This document shows positions 42,610 to 50,358 of a DNA stretch of 64,000 bases, one piece after another. Each line of letters opens with the position of its first letter. Within the stretch, counting starts at the first letter, position 1. The stretch spans positions 186,001 through 250,000 of the forward strand of contig NZ_BMRM01000012.1 of assembly GCF_014648635.1 (NCBI RefSeq), given 5' to 3'. Both the position numbers and the translations under genes were made by a program. Source of the DNA: Streptomyces cinerochromogenes (GTDB lineage: Bacteria; Actinomycetota; Actinomycetes; Streptomycetales; Streptomycetaceae). Below the pieces are notes generated by a model. The model was not told the DNA's origin, ran no database searches, and saw only the letters and a program-made list of their open reading frames with translations.

Positions 42610-43356
42610 ATGACTAGCTCTGACAAGCCTGAGAACGCGTCCGCCGAACCCGCCGAACCCACCGGTGTCGCCGCCCAGGACTGGGCGCAGGCGTCCGCCG
42701 ACCCGCAGTACCGCGCCGCGGTCGTGGACCTGCTCGGCGCACTGGCGTACGGGGAGCTGGCGGCGTTCGAGCGGCTCGCGGAGGACGCGAAGCTGGCGCC
42801 GACCCTGGCGGACAAGGCGGAGCTGGCGAAGATGGCCTCGGCCGAGTTCCACCACTTCGAGAGGCTGCGGGACCGGCTGACCGAGATCGGCGAGGAGCCG
42901 ACGGCCGCGATGGACCCGTTCGTGGCCGCGCTCGACGGCTTCCACAGGCAGACCGCGCCGTCGGACTGGCTGGAGGGCCTGGTCAAGGCGTACGTCGGCG
43001 ACTCGATCGCGAGCGACTTCTACCGGGAGGTCGCGGCCCGGCTCGACTCGGACACGCGCGAGCTGGTGCTGGCCGTGCTGGACGACACCGGGCACGCCGG
43101 GTTCGCGGTGGAGAAGGTGCGGGCCGCCATCGACGCCGACCCGCGCGTGGGCGGCCGGCTGGCGCTGTGGGCGCGGAGGCTGATGGGGGAGGCGCTGTCG
43201 CAGTCCCAGCGGGTGGTCGCGGACCGGGACGCGCTGTCCACGATGCTCGTGGGCGGGGTGGCCGACGGGTTCGATCTCGCGGAGGTCGGCAGGATGTTCT
43301 CGCGGATCACGGAGGCGCACACGAAGCGGATGGCCGCGCTGGGGCTCGCGGCGTAG
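42610..43356 (+). CDS. Ferritin-like fold protein (MiaE_2 type)
   Basis: The 248-aa helical protein starts MTSSDKPENASAEP. It belongs by pattern to the tRNA-(ms2io6A)-hydroxylase-like group. Glu/His positions in four-helix-bundle helices include ALAYGELAAFERLAEDA, AKMASAEFHHFERLRDRL (ExxH), SDFYREVAARLD and LDDTGHAGFAVEKV, suggesting a di-iron site. Actual tRNA hydroxylation is not established for the actinobacterial branch. It is divergent from the RhlE-like helicase, hinting at RNA metabolism. Confidence 0.83.
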   Translation: MTSSDKPENASAEPAEPTGVAAQDWAQASADPQYRAAVVDLLGALAYGELAAFERLAEDAKLAPTLADKAELAKMASAEFHHFERLRDRLTEIGEEPTAAMDPFVAALDGFHRQTAPSDWLEGLVKAYVGDSIASDFYREVAARLDSDTRELVLAVLDDTGHAGFAVEKVRAAIDADPRVGGRLALWARRLMGEALSQSQRVVADRDALSTMLVGGVADGFDLAEVGRMFSRITEAHTKRMAALGLAA

Positions 43357-43390
43357 CACTCCGTGGGGGTGGGTGCCCATCGGCCTCCGG

Positions 43391-43440
43391 CCGCGGGTGC
43401 GTTGGGGTTGCTCGCGCAGTTCCTCGCGCCCCTTCGGGCC
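43391..43440 (+). repeat. Copy B of the intergenic REP-like element
   Basis: GCGGGTGCGTTGGGGTTGCT followed by CGCGCAGTTCCTCGCGCCCC aligns with copy A at 35081-35127. It lies between convergent genes. Confidence 0.6.
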
Positions 43441-43470
43441 GCTGCACCCCCGTTCGCTGAGAAAGCTCCT

Positions 43471-43740
43471 TCACGCCGTCGCTGATCGGCGGCGCAGGCG
43501 GCCCGTCGGGCGCAGGAGCAGGGACAGGGACGCCACGGCGATGACCGCGGCGCCCAGCAGGCTGAGCAGGGCGGTGCCGGGGCCCAGGGCGGTGTGGGTG
43601 ACGAAGTCGCCGAAGAGGGCTCCGGCCACGCCCGTGCAGTACACCAGCGGGCGGGCCGGCAGTCGGTGGGCGAGGCGGTGCGTCGCCGCCCACGCGAGGA
43701 TCAGACCGAGCACGGCGGAGCCGAGTGCTTCGAGGATCAT
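43471..43740 (-). CDS. Small three-helix membrane protein
   Basis: This 89-aa protein (ATG preceded by GGAGGG) is almost wholly hydrophobic, with about three transmembrane helices (EALGSAVLGLILAWAATH, RPLVYCTGVAGALFGDFVTH, ALLSLLGAAVIAVASLSLLL). A basic C-terminus (RPTGRLRRRSATA) follows. It resembles small GlsB/YeaQ-type membrane proteins in shape, without a diagnostic motif. Function unknown. Confidence 0.75.
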   Translation of the reverse strand: MILEALGSAVLGLILAWAATHRLAHRLPARPLVYCTGVAGALFGDFVTHTALGPGTALLSLLGAAVIAVASLSLLLRPTGRLRRRSATA

Positions 43741-43874
43741 GTAGGGGTCCCTCCCACGGCCGGTCTGGCTCGACGGTCGTAGCCCGTCTTACCCGTGACC
43801 TGCGGATTGCAATCCTGCGCTGTGGAGGGGTTGTGCTCCGTCTGTGTGCGCCTCTCCGTTCGCGCGCACAGCGA

Positions 43875-43937
43875 CTTCGTCCGTGCGCGCGGCGGCTCCG
43901 TCCGTGCGCGCGGCGGCTCCGTCCGTGCGCGCGGCGG
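43875..43937 (+). repeat. Three tandem 21-bp units
   Basis: TCCGTGCGCGCGGCGGCTCCG-like units occur three times just before the DUF3107 terminator hairpin. They are part of the spacer between two minus-strand genes. Confidence 0.7.
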
Positions 43938-43942
43938 ATGCG

Positions 43943-43977
43943 GAAGGGCCCGGCGGCACACGGCCGCCGGGCCCTTC
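43943..43977 (-). terminator. Terminator of the DUF3107 gene
   Basis: A 15-bp perfect stem (43943-43957 with 43963-43977) and 5-nt loop, immediately past the DUF3107 stop on the minus strand. Confidence 0.85.
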
Positions 43978-43990
43978 GCACGACTGTCGC

Positions 43991-44218
43991 CTACAGCGCG
44001 CCGAAGCCCACCTTGCGCACGGTCGGCTCGCCGATCTCCACGTACGCCAGACGGTCCGTCGGCACCAGGACCTTGCGGCCCTTCTCGTCCTGGAGGCTCA
44101 GCAGCTGCGTCTTGCCGGACAGCGCCTCGTTCACCAGACGCTCGACCTCCTCGACGCTCTGACCGCTCTCCAGAACGATCTCGCGGGGCGCGTGCTGCAC
44201 GCCGATCTTGACCTCCAC
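43991..44218 (-). CDS. DUF3107 protein
   Basis: The 75-aa protein begins at GTG (complement of 44216-44218), with GGAGGG 8 nt upstream: VEVKIGVQHAPREIVLESGQ. The compact alpha/beta domain has a SVEEVERLVNEALSG helix. It is the Rv3208A-type partner of the neighbouring TetR gene. M. tuberculosis has the same order moeZ-DUF3152-TetR-DUF3107. Function unknown. Confidence 0.9.
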   Translation of the reverse strand: MEVKIGVQHAPREIVLESGQSVEEVERLVNEALSGKTQLLSLQDEKGRKVLVPTDRLAYVEIGEPTVRKVGFGAL

Positions 44219-44360
44219 GGCTATGTCCCTCCGACGGTCAGTGATGTGCGCGATCATCCGCGCCGTACCCAGCACACATTAGCCCGGTGAGGGGACGTAC
44301 ACGCTGTGGGCCGGAACGCCAGGAGCGAACACCGCGCGGGAACAAACGGAGAGCGCGGCC

Positions 44361-45002
44361 TCAGTGGTGCTCGGTGCCGTGCAGCGGGAAACCGGCGATG
44401 CCCCGCCAGGCCAGCGAGGTCAGCAGCTGCACCGCCTGGTCGCGTGGGACGCTGCGGTCGCTGTGCAGCCAGGAACGGGCCACCACCTGGGCGAGTCCGC
44501 CGAGGCCGGAGGCGAGCAGCATGGACTCCGCGCGCGAGAGGCCCGTGTCCTCGGCGATGACGTCGCAGATGGCCTCGGCGCACTCGTTGGTGACCTTGTC
44601 CACGCGCTCGCGCACGGCGGGCTCGTTCGTCAGGTCTGACTCGAAGACCAGCCGGAAGGCCCCGCCGTCGTCCTCCACGTAGGCGAAGTAGGCGTCCATC
44701 GTCGCCCGCACGCGCTGCTTGTTGTCGGTCGTCGACGCCAGCGCGCTGCGCACGGACTGGATCAGCGACTCGCAGTGCTGGTCCAGCAGCGCGAGGTAGA
44801 GGTCGAGCTTGCCGGGGAAGTGCTGGTAGAGCACCGGCTTGCTCACGCCGGCCCGCTCGGCGATGTCGTCCATCGCCGCCGCGTGGTAGCCCTGCGCGAC
44901 GAAAACCTCCTGAGCGGCGCCCAGCAACTGGTTCCGCCGGGCTCGGCGCGGCAGACGGGTGCCACGCGGGCGTGCCGCCTCAGTTTGCTCGATGGCTGTC
45001 AC
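44361..45002 (-). CDS. TetR/AcrR-family transcriptional regulator (Rv3208-like)
   Basis: GTG start (VTAIEQTEAARPRG) with GGGAGG upstream; 213 aa. HTH at residues ~30-75: LGAAQEVFVAQGYHAAAMDDIAERAGVSKPVLYQHFPGKLDLY (in pieces). The C-terminal helical ligand/dimer domain contains ATMDAYFAYVEDDGGAFRLVFESD. Its own 326-bp upstream region contains tandem GTGACGTCAGC repeats that include perfect GACGTC palindromes, but these look like a repeat array rather than an operator. Target genes unknown. Confidence 0.9.
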   Translation of the reverse strand: MTAIEQTEAARPRGTRLPRRARRNQLLGAAQEVFVAQGYHAAAMDDIAERAGVSKPVLYQHFPGKLDLYLALLDQHCESLIQSVRSALASTTDNKQRVRATMDAYFAYVEDDGGAFRLVFESDLTNEPAVRERVDKVTNECAEAICDVIAEDTGLSRAESMLLASGLGGLAQVVARSWLHSDRSVPRDQAVQLLTSLAWRGIAGFPLHGTEHH

Positions 45003-45328
45003 GCCGCCTCCCAAAGTCGTCCACATGCGGTGTCGGCCGCGCCGCCATCGTACGTTTCGGTAACCCCGGTGTGCGCGGTGCGGGCGCAGAATTTCACGTA
45101 CCGGACGACGGCGGAAGGCCGGACGGGCCGCCCGCCTCGGCCTGCCGGGTCCCGCGCGGTCCTGCGAGGTCAGCGGTGACGGGCCCGTGACGTCAGCGGT
45201 GGCGGGCCCGTGACGTCAGCGGTGACGGGCCCGTCACGTCGGCGGTGGCGGGCCCGTAAGGTCGGCGATCCGTCCCGTGAGGTCAGCGGTGGCGGGCCTG
45301 CGAGGTCAGTGGCGGTGGCCCCGTGAGG
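45003..45328. other. Intergenic space mostly occupied by the 23-bp repeat array
   Basis: 45003-45160 should contain the TetR promoter, though no clear box was found; 45161-45328 is repeat. No gene seen. Confidence 0.4.
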
Positions 45329-45336
45329 TCAGCGGT
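45161..45336 (+). repeat. Eight-copy 23-bp tandem array
   Basis: Units follow the scheme CCCGTGACGTCAGCG then GTGGCGGG, with CCTGCGAGG variants. The final unit contains the stop (complement of 45329-45331) of the acidic small protein. Several units contain GACGTC. Confidence 0.88.
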
Positions 45337-45562
45337 AGTCGTCCTCGTCCAGCGACACCACGCGCGCCTGTTCGACCAGATCGGCCACGTTCCCGCGGTC
45401 CGGGTCCATGCCCGTCAGCGGGTCGTCGCGGTCCGGCGCGATGTCCGCCTGCTGCTCGGCGGCGTCCACCTCGGGCGCCTCGACGTCCCGCTCCCGTACC
45501 GCGTCCGCCTCCAGCTCGTCGACGTCCTCGATCGCGTCGGGCTCGATGGGGTCATAGGCCAT
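45329..45562 (-). CDS. Acidic 77-aa streptomycete protein
   Basis: ATG (complement of 45560-45562) with GGAAGGGAG 7 nt upstream. MAYDPIEPDAIEDVDELEAD... is very rich in Asp/Glu (about one third), with no hydrophobic core or Cys, and is therefore probably intrinsically disordered. The C-terminus VEQARVVSLDEDDYR is conserved-looking. Function unknown. The stop codon sits in a tandem repeat. Confidence 0.7.
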   Translation of the reverse strand: MAYDPIEPDAIEDVDELEADAVRERDVEAPEVDAAEQQADIAPDRDDPLTGMDPDRGNVADLVEQARVVSLDEDDYR

Positions 45563-45774
45563 GGTGGGCTCCCTTCCTACGAACGTCCCTGGATAGAGCA
45601 GGGGCCACACGCGGGTGCCCTCTGTAAGAGCCTAGGAGACCGCTGATCCCGACGCCATGCCGTCAGGGCCGTTCGCCGCACTGCGTTCGCGGCACCGGTT
45701 CTCCAGCTCCACGGGGTTCACTCTGTGACGGCGAACACACGAACCTCGACGTGATCACCTCGTAACATTGCCGC

Positions 45775-46809
45775 ATGTCTTCGACCGAGTCGCCGTCCCC
45801 GTCGGCCGCCAGTGTGCTTCCCAGGGTGGCGCCCGTCCGGGTCGGCGAGGGCGAGCGGCTGCGGTCCGTCGGCCTGCCCGGTGTCACCCTGTCGGTCCGT
45901 TCCCGGCCCCCCGCGCGCGAGGGCCTGCCGCCCGCGCTGTACGTCCACGGGCTCGGCGGCTCCTCGCAGAACTGGTCCTCGCTCATGGCCGAGCTGGACG
46001 GTGTCGTCGACAGCGAGGCGGTCGACCTGCCGGGCTTCGGCGACTCCCCGCCCCCGGACGACGGCGACTACTCCGTCACCGGGCACGCGCGCGCGGTGAT
46101 CCGCTATCTCGACGCGGCCGGCCGCGGCCCGGTCCACCTCTTCGGCAACTCGCTCGGCGGCGCGGTCACCACGCGCGTGGCCGCCGTGCGCCCCGACCTG
46201 GTCCGTACGCTCACGCTCGTCTCGCCCGCCCTGCCCGAGCTGCGGGTGCAGCGCACCGCGGTGCCGACGGGGCTGCTCGCCGTGCCCGGCATCGCCGCCC
46301 TGTTCACCCGGCTCACCAGGGAGTGGACGGCCGAGCAGCGGGTGCGGGGGGTCATGGCGCTCTGCTACGGCGACCCCGGGCGGGTCTCGCCGGAGGCGTT
46401 CCAGCACGCCGTCGAGGAGCTGGAACGGCGGCTGCGGCTGCCCTACTTCTGGGACGCGATGGCCCGCTCCGCGCGCGGCATCGTCAACGCGTACACACTC
46501 GGCGGACAGCACGGGCTGTGGCGCCAGGCCGAGCGGGTGCTCGCCCCCACCCTGCTGATCTACGGCGGCCGGGACCAACTCGTCGGCTTCCGCATGGCCG
46601 GCAGGGCCGCCCGTGCCTTCCGCGACTCCCGCCTGCTGTCCCTGCCGGACGCCGGGCACGTGGCGATGATGGAGTACCCGGACGTGGTGGCCGGTGCCTT
46701 CCGGGAACTCCTGGCGCAGGCGGACGGCTCCGGCGGGGGCGCCCACGCCGACGCGGACGCCGACGCCGGTACCGGTGCCGACGCCGTCGCCACGGGTCCG
46801 AGGAGCTGA
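45775..46809 (+). CDS. Alpha/beta-fold hydrolase
   Basis: The 344-aa protein shows YVHGLGGSSQNWSSLM (oxyanion), VDLPGFGDSPPP, nucleophile elbow LFGNSLGG (Ser), LIYGGRDQLV (acid) and PDAGHVAMMEYP (His), the complete catalytic set. The cap is helical. It has an Ala/Asp-rich C-terminal tail. No signal peptide. TAACAT lies 6 nt before the ATG and there is no ribosome site, so it may be leaderless. The DUF3152 gene follows after 8 nt, so the two form an operon. Confidence 0.87.
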   Translation: MSSTESPSPSAASVLPRVAPVRVGEGERLRSVGLPGVTLSVRSRPPAREGLPPALYVHGLGGSSQNWSSLMAELDGVVDSEAVDLPGFGDSPPPDDGDYSVTGHARAVIRYLDAAGRGPVHLFGNSLGGAVTTRVAAVRPDLVRTLTLVSPALPELRVQRTAVPTGLLAVPGIAALFTRLTREWTAEQRVRGVMALCYGDPGRVSPEAFQHAVEELERRLRLPYFWDAMARSARGIVNAYTLGGQHGLWRQAERVLAPTLLIYGGRDQLVGFRMAGRAARAFRDSRLLSLPDAGHVAMMEYPDVVAGAFRELLAQADGSGGGAHADADADAGTGADAVATGPRS

Positions 46810-46817
46810 GGGCCAGG

Positions 46818-48251
46818 GTGGGACGCCACAGCCGTCGCGGACCGGTCATCAAGAGCGACTCCGCGGACATAGCCGCACAGCGTGGGGGGCGACGGGGCGA
46901 AAGCCCCGACGACAGGGGCGGGGCGCCTGGGCGTCCCGGCGGCGCCCAGGGGACTCCTGGCAGTGCTCCAGGTACTCCCAGCGCTCCCGGGTCTCCCGCG
47001 GCTCCCGGGTCTCCCGCGGCCACTCCGGCCCGGGGGGTGCCGCGGATGACCGACGGCGCTCCGGCCCCCGGCGTGCCGAGGGCCGGCGGTGGCGCGCCGG
47101 TGCCGGGGGCGCGGGGCGGGCATCCCGAGCAGCGTGAAGCCGGCGGCGGCTGGGGGGAGTTCGCCGGGCGGACGGGCGGTGGCGGTGGGCCGGGTGTCGT
47201 GTTGCCCCGGCAGCGGCAGGCGGAGTCGGGTGCGCCGGGGACGCCGGGTGCGCCCGGGACGGGTGCGCCGGGGCCGGGTACACCGGGACCGGGCGGGGCG
47301 CGGCGTCGCCGTGGCCCCCGGCAGGAGTACCTCGACGCCTTCGACGGCTCCGCAGCCGCCGGCGAGGACACCAGGGGCACCCGGGGCACCCGGGGCGCCG
47401 GGGACGCCCAGGGCGCCGAGCGGACCGGGGCCTCCGCGTCCGGCGCCGCTGTGCCCGCGCAGCGCGGCGCCACCAAGGGGTGGGCCTTCACCGGCATCGC
47501 GGCGGCCGCCGTCACCACCGTGCTCGCGGTGGTCGTCGCCGGTCAGGTGACCGAGGCACGGGACCACGACGCGCAGGCGCAGTCCACCGCCGGCCCGGCC
47601 CGCGACACGGGTACCCCCGGCGACACCGCGGGCGTGCCGAGCGCGGTGACGCTGACGTACGACCAGAAGATGGGCAAGAGGTACCCGCTCGGCGCCACGC
47701 TGGCCGGGCCGGGGAAGTTCGACGCCGTGCCCGGTTTCGACAAGGCCCCCGGCACCGGGCAGAAGTACCGCTACCGCGTCGATGTCGAGCAGGGCCTGGG
47801 GCTGGACGGCGCGCTGTTCGCCGAGGCCGTGCAGAAGACGCTGAACGACAAGCGCAGCTGGGCGCACGGCGGTGCCCGCACCTTCGAGCGCGTCTCCTCC
47901 GGCAAACCCGACTTCGTGATCACGCTGGCCAGCCCCGGTACCACCGCCAAGTGGTGCGCCAAGTCCGGTCTGGACACCACCGAGGACAACGTCTCCTGCG
48001 ACTCGGCCGCGACCGAACGCGTCATGATCAATGCGTACCGGTGGGCTCAAGGCAGCAAGACATACGGTGACCGGATCCATGCGTACCGGCAGATGTTGAT
48101 CAACCATGAAGTCGGCCACCGGCTGGGCCACGGCCATGTCACCTGCCAGAAGGACGGCGAGCTGGCCCCCGTCATGCAGCAGCAGACCAAGTTCCTCGAT
48201 CACGACGGGATCCACTGCCGGCCCAACCCCTGGCCGTATCCCACGAGTTGA
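46818..48251 (+). CDS. DUF3152 zincin-like membrane-anchored protein
   Basis: GTG 46818 gives 477 aa. The first ~215 residues are a Gly/Pro/Ala-rich disordered cytoplasmic tail; one transmembrane helix follows (WAFTGIAAAAVTTVLAVVVAG). The extracytoplasmic DUF3152 domain has FAEAVQKTLNDKRSW, WCAKSGLDTT...NVSC and INHEVGHRLGHGH at residues 430-440. The latter spells HExxHxxGxxH (His430, Glu431, His434, His440), a metzincin-type zinc site. Three or four Cys suggest disulfides. It is an ortholog of Rv3207c by position. Protease activity is inferred from the motif. Confidence 0.87.
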   Translation: MGRHSRRGPVIKSDSADIAAQRGGRRGESPDDRGGAPGRPGGAQGTPGSAPGTPSAPGSPAAPGSPAATPARGVPRMTDGAPAPGVPRAGGGAPVPGARGGHPEQREAGGGWGEFAGRTGGGGGPGVVLPRQRQAESGAPGTPGAPGTGAPGPGTPGPGGARRRRGPRQEYLDAFDGSAAAGEDTRGTRGTRGAGDAQGAERTGASASGAAVPAQRGATKGWAFTGIAAAAVTTVLAVVVAGQVTEARDHDAQAQSTAGPARDTGTPGDTAGVPSAVTLTYDQKMGKRYPLGATLAGPGKFDAVPGFDKAPGTGQKYRYRVDVEQGLGLDGALFAEAVQKTLNDKRSWAHGGARTFERVSSGKPDFVITLASPGTTAKWCAKSGLDTTEDNVSCDSAATERVMINAYRWAQGSKTYGDRIHAYRQMLINHEVGHRLGHGHVTCQKDGELAPVMQQQTKFLDHDGIHCRPNPWPYPTS

Positions 48252-48271
48252 CCGGATCCCCTTATGTCACA

Positions 48272-48300
48272 TTGACATGAGTCGTGAGTTCATACATATT
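48272..48300 (+). promoter_or_regulatory. Leaderless promoter of the Cys-rich leader ORF
   Basis: TTGACA (48272-48277), 17 bp, CATATT (48295-48300), then 7 nt to the ATG at 48308. It is one of the best vegetative promoter matches in the window. Confidence 0.7.
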
Positions 48301-48307
48301 TCTGCGC

Positions 48308-48403
48308 ATGTGGTCTAGTCATGCCGTCCCTGCGAGCGCCGCCATCGAGCTGGCGCTCATCGGCGTGACCGCGCTCTGCGTGGCCGACATCCACTGTCGC
48401 TGA
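48308..48403 (+). CDS. Ms4533A-type Cys-rich leader peptide
   Basis: The 31-codon ORF MWSSHAVPASAAIELALIGV... ends TALCVADIHCR. It lies 7 nt after a -10 box with no ribosome site, so it is predicted to be leaderless. The Cys codons are 24 (48377-48379) and 30 (48395-48397), close to the stop. The AIELALIGVTA core and DIHCR end match the streptomycete/mycobacterial Cys-rich leader family, in which cysteine starvation stalls ribosomes and raises expression of downstream sulfur genes. Here the downstream genes are an Opp/Dpp-type importer. A hairpin begins at the stop codon itself. Confidence 0.85.
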   Translation: MWSSHAVPASAAIELALIGVTALCVADIHCR

Positions 48404-48491
48404 CGCCGCCTCCCCGGCGTTCGCGTCGCGACCCTTTCCCCTTTCCCGTCCGTGGCCGTGTCACGGATCTCTCGACGACCCGACGCCGGGG
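48403..48491 (+). promoter_or_regulatory. Mutually exclusive hairpins after the leader peptide (attenuator candidate)
   Basis: Hairpin 1 is ACGCCG (48403-48408) with CGGCGT (48415-48420), starting inside the leader stop codon. Alternative pairing is CCCCGGCGT (48412-48420) with ACGCCGGGG (48483-48491), which uses the same right arm. A third local hairpin, CCGTG/CACGG, lies at ~48450-48466. Ribosome position at the Cys codons would decide which forms. Confidence 0.5.
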
Positions 48492-48635
48492 CCGACGTCT
48501 GCCCGCAGCCGTCTCACCCTTCGTCCGCATGTCTCACATGCCGAGAAGCGATCCAGAACTCCTCGAGAAACCCTCGACACGTCTTGATCGATTCTTGATC
48601 AACCCCGTCACGTCACCCGAGAGGTCGTCATTCCG

Positions 48636-50354
48636 ATGCGTCAACCGTCCGTCATAGCGCGCCGCGTGGCAGCGGCATCCGTCAGCCTGGTCGTGGCAGC
48701 GGGCGCCGCCGCCTGCGGGCCTGAGGACAGCGATGCCAAGGGTTCCGGTGGCGACTCCGTGCCCCACAAGGGCGGCACGCTCACGGTCCTGAACTCCGAG
48801 CCGCAGACCGACTTCGACCCCGCGCGCCTGTACACCTCCGGCGGCGGAAACGTCCCCTCGCTGGTCTTCCGCACCCTCACCACGCGCAACCGCGAGAACG
48901 GCGCGGCCGGCGCCAAGGTCGTCCCGGACCTCGCCACCGACACCGGGCGTCCCAACAGGGACGCGACCGTGTGGACGTACACCCTGAAGAAGGGCCTCAA
49001 GTACGAGGACGGCACGCCGATCACCTCGGCCGACATCAAGTACGGCATCGAGCGCTCCTTCGCCCCCGAACTCTCCGGCGGCGCGCCCTACCTGCGGGAC
49101 TGGCTGGTCGGTGCCGCCGACTACCAGGGACCGTACAAGGACAAGAAGGGCCTGTCCGCGATCGAGACGCCGGACGCCCGGACCATCGTCTTCCACCTGA
49201 ACAAGCCCGAGGGCGAGTTCCCGTACCTCGCCACCCAGACCCAGTTCACCCCGGTGCCCAAGAGCAAGGACACCGGCACCAAGTACGAGTCGCACCCGGT
49301 CTCCTCCGGCCCGTACAAGGTCGTCAAGAACGAGAACGACGGCGAGCACCTCGTCCTGGAGCGCAACACGTACTGGTCGGCGGCGACCGACGACGAGCGC
49401 AAGGCGTACCCGGACAGCATCGACGTGCGCTCCGGACTCGACTCTTCGGTGATCAACCAGCGGCTGTCCGCGTCCCAGGGAGCGGACGCCGCCGCCGTCA
49501 CCACGGACACCAACCTGGGCCCGGCCGAACTCGCCAAGGTGACCGGCGACAAGAGGCTGGCCGCACGCGTGGGCACCGGCCACTTCGGCTACACGAACTA
49601 CCTCGCCTTCAACCCGAAGGTGAAGCCGTTCGACAACCCGAAGGTGCGCCAGGCCGTCGCCTACGCCATCGACCGGTCCTCCGTGGTCAACGCGGCCGGC
49701 GGCAGCTCCCTCGCCGAGGCCGCCACCACCTTCCTGCCGAACCAGAAGTCCTTCGGGTACACGCCGTACGACCCGTTCCCGGCGGGCGCGTCCGGCAACG
49801 CGGCCAAGGCCAGGGAGCTGCTGGCGCAGGCCGGTTACAAGAGCGGCCTCACGGTGACGCTGACCCATTCCAACAACAAGGACTTCGAGACCAGCCCGGA
49901 GATCGCCACCGCCGTCCAGGACGCCCTCAAGAAGGCCGGTATCACGGTCAAGCTGCAGGGCCTGGAGGACAACGACTACCGGGACAAGATCCACAGCGTG
50001 AAGACCGAGCCCGGTCTCTTCCTCGCCCACTGGGGCGCGGACTGGCCGTCCGGCGGCCCCTTCCTCGCGCCCATCTTCGACGGCCGGCAGATCGTCAAGG
50101 ATGGAGCGAACTTCAACACGGGCCAGCTCAACGACAAGTCGGTCAATGACGAGATTGACGCGATCAACAAGTTGACCGACCTTGACGCCGCCGCCCAGCG
50201 GTGGGGTGCGCTGGACAAGAAGATCGGCGAGAAGGCCCTCGTCGTGCCGCTGTTCCACCCCGTCTACAAGCGGCTGTACGGCTCGGACGTCAAGAACGTC
50301 GTCATCAGCGACTGGACCGGCGTGCTGGACATCTCCCAGGTAGCGGTGAAGTAG
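48636..50354 (+). CDS. ABC transporter substrate-binding lipoprotein (SBP family 5, Opp/Dpp type)
   Basis: The 572-aa protein has a lipoprotein signal (RRVAAASVSLVVAAGAAAC, Cys ~27). The SBP_bac_5 pattern follows: LYTSGGGNVPSLVFRTLT, WTYTLKKGLKYEDGTPITSADIKYGIERSF (in pieces), HPVSSGPYKV, NPKVRQAVAYAIDRS and WGADWPSGGPF. It binds peptides or similar ligands outside the membrane and delivers them to the following permeases. The ribosome site GAGAGG lies 11 nt upstream. The Cys-rich leader ahead suggests a sulfur-containing ligand (for example glutathione, cystine-containing peptides); this is inference. Confidence 0.9.
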   Translation: MRQPSVIARRVAAASVSLVVAAGAAACGPEDSDAKGSGGDSVPHKGGTLTVLNSEPQTDFDPARLYTSGGGNVPSLVFRTLTTRNRENGAAGAKVVPDLATDTGRPNRDATVWTYTLKKGLKYEDGTPITSADIKYGIERSFAPELSGGAPYLRDWLVGAADYQGPYKDKKGLSAIETPDARTIVFHLNKPEGEFPYLATQTQFTPVPKSKDTGTKYESHPVSSGPYKVVKNENDGEHLVLERNTYWSAATDDERKAYPDSIDVRSGLDSSVINQRLSASQGADAAAVTTDTNLGPAELAKVTGDKRLAARVGTGHFGYTNYLAFNPKVKPFDNPKVRQAVAYAIDRSSVVNAAGGSSLAEAATTFLPNQKSFGYTPYDPFPAGASGNAAKARELLAQAGYKSGLTVTLTHSNNKDFETSPEIATAVQDALKKAGITVKLQGLEDNDYRDKIHSVKTEPGLFLAHWGADWPSGGPFLAPIFDGRQIVKDGANFNTGQLNDKSVNDEIDAINKLTDLDAAAQRWGALDKKIGEKALVVPLFHPVYKRLYGSDVKNVVISDWTGVLDISQVAVK

Positions 50355-50358
50355 CACC

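Noticed and set aside
45161..45336. A CRISPR array or replication origin iterons
   Set aside because: 23-bp head-to-tail units without spacers, no replication protein gene and no DnaA-box set nearby.
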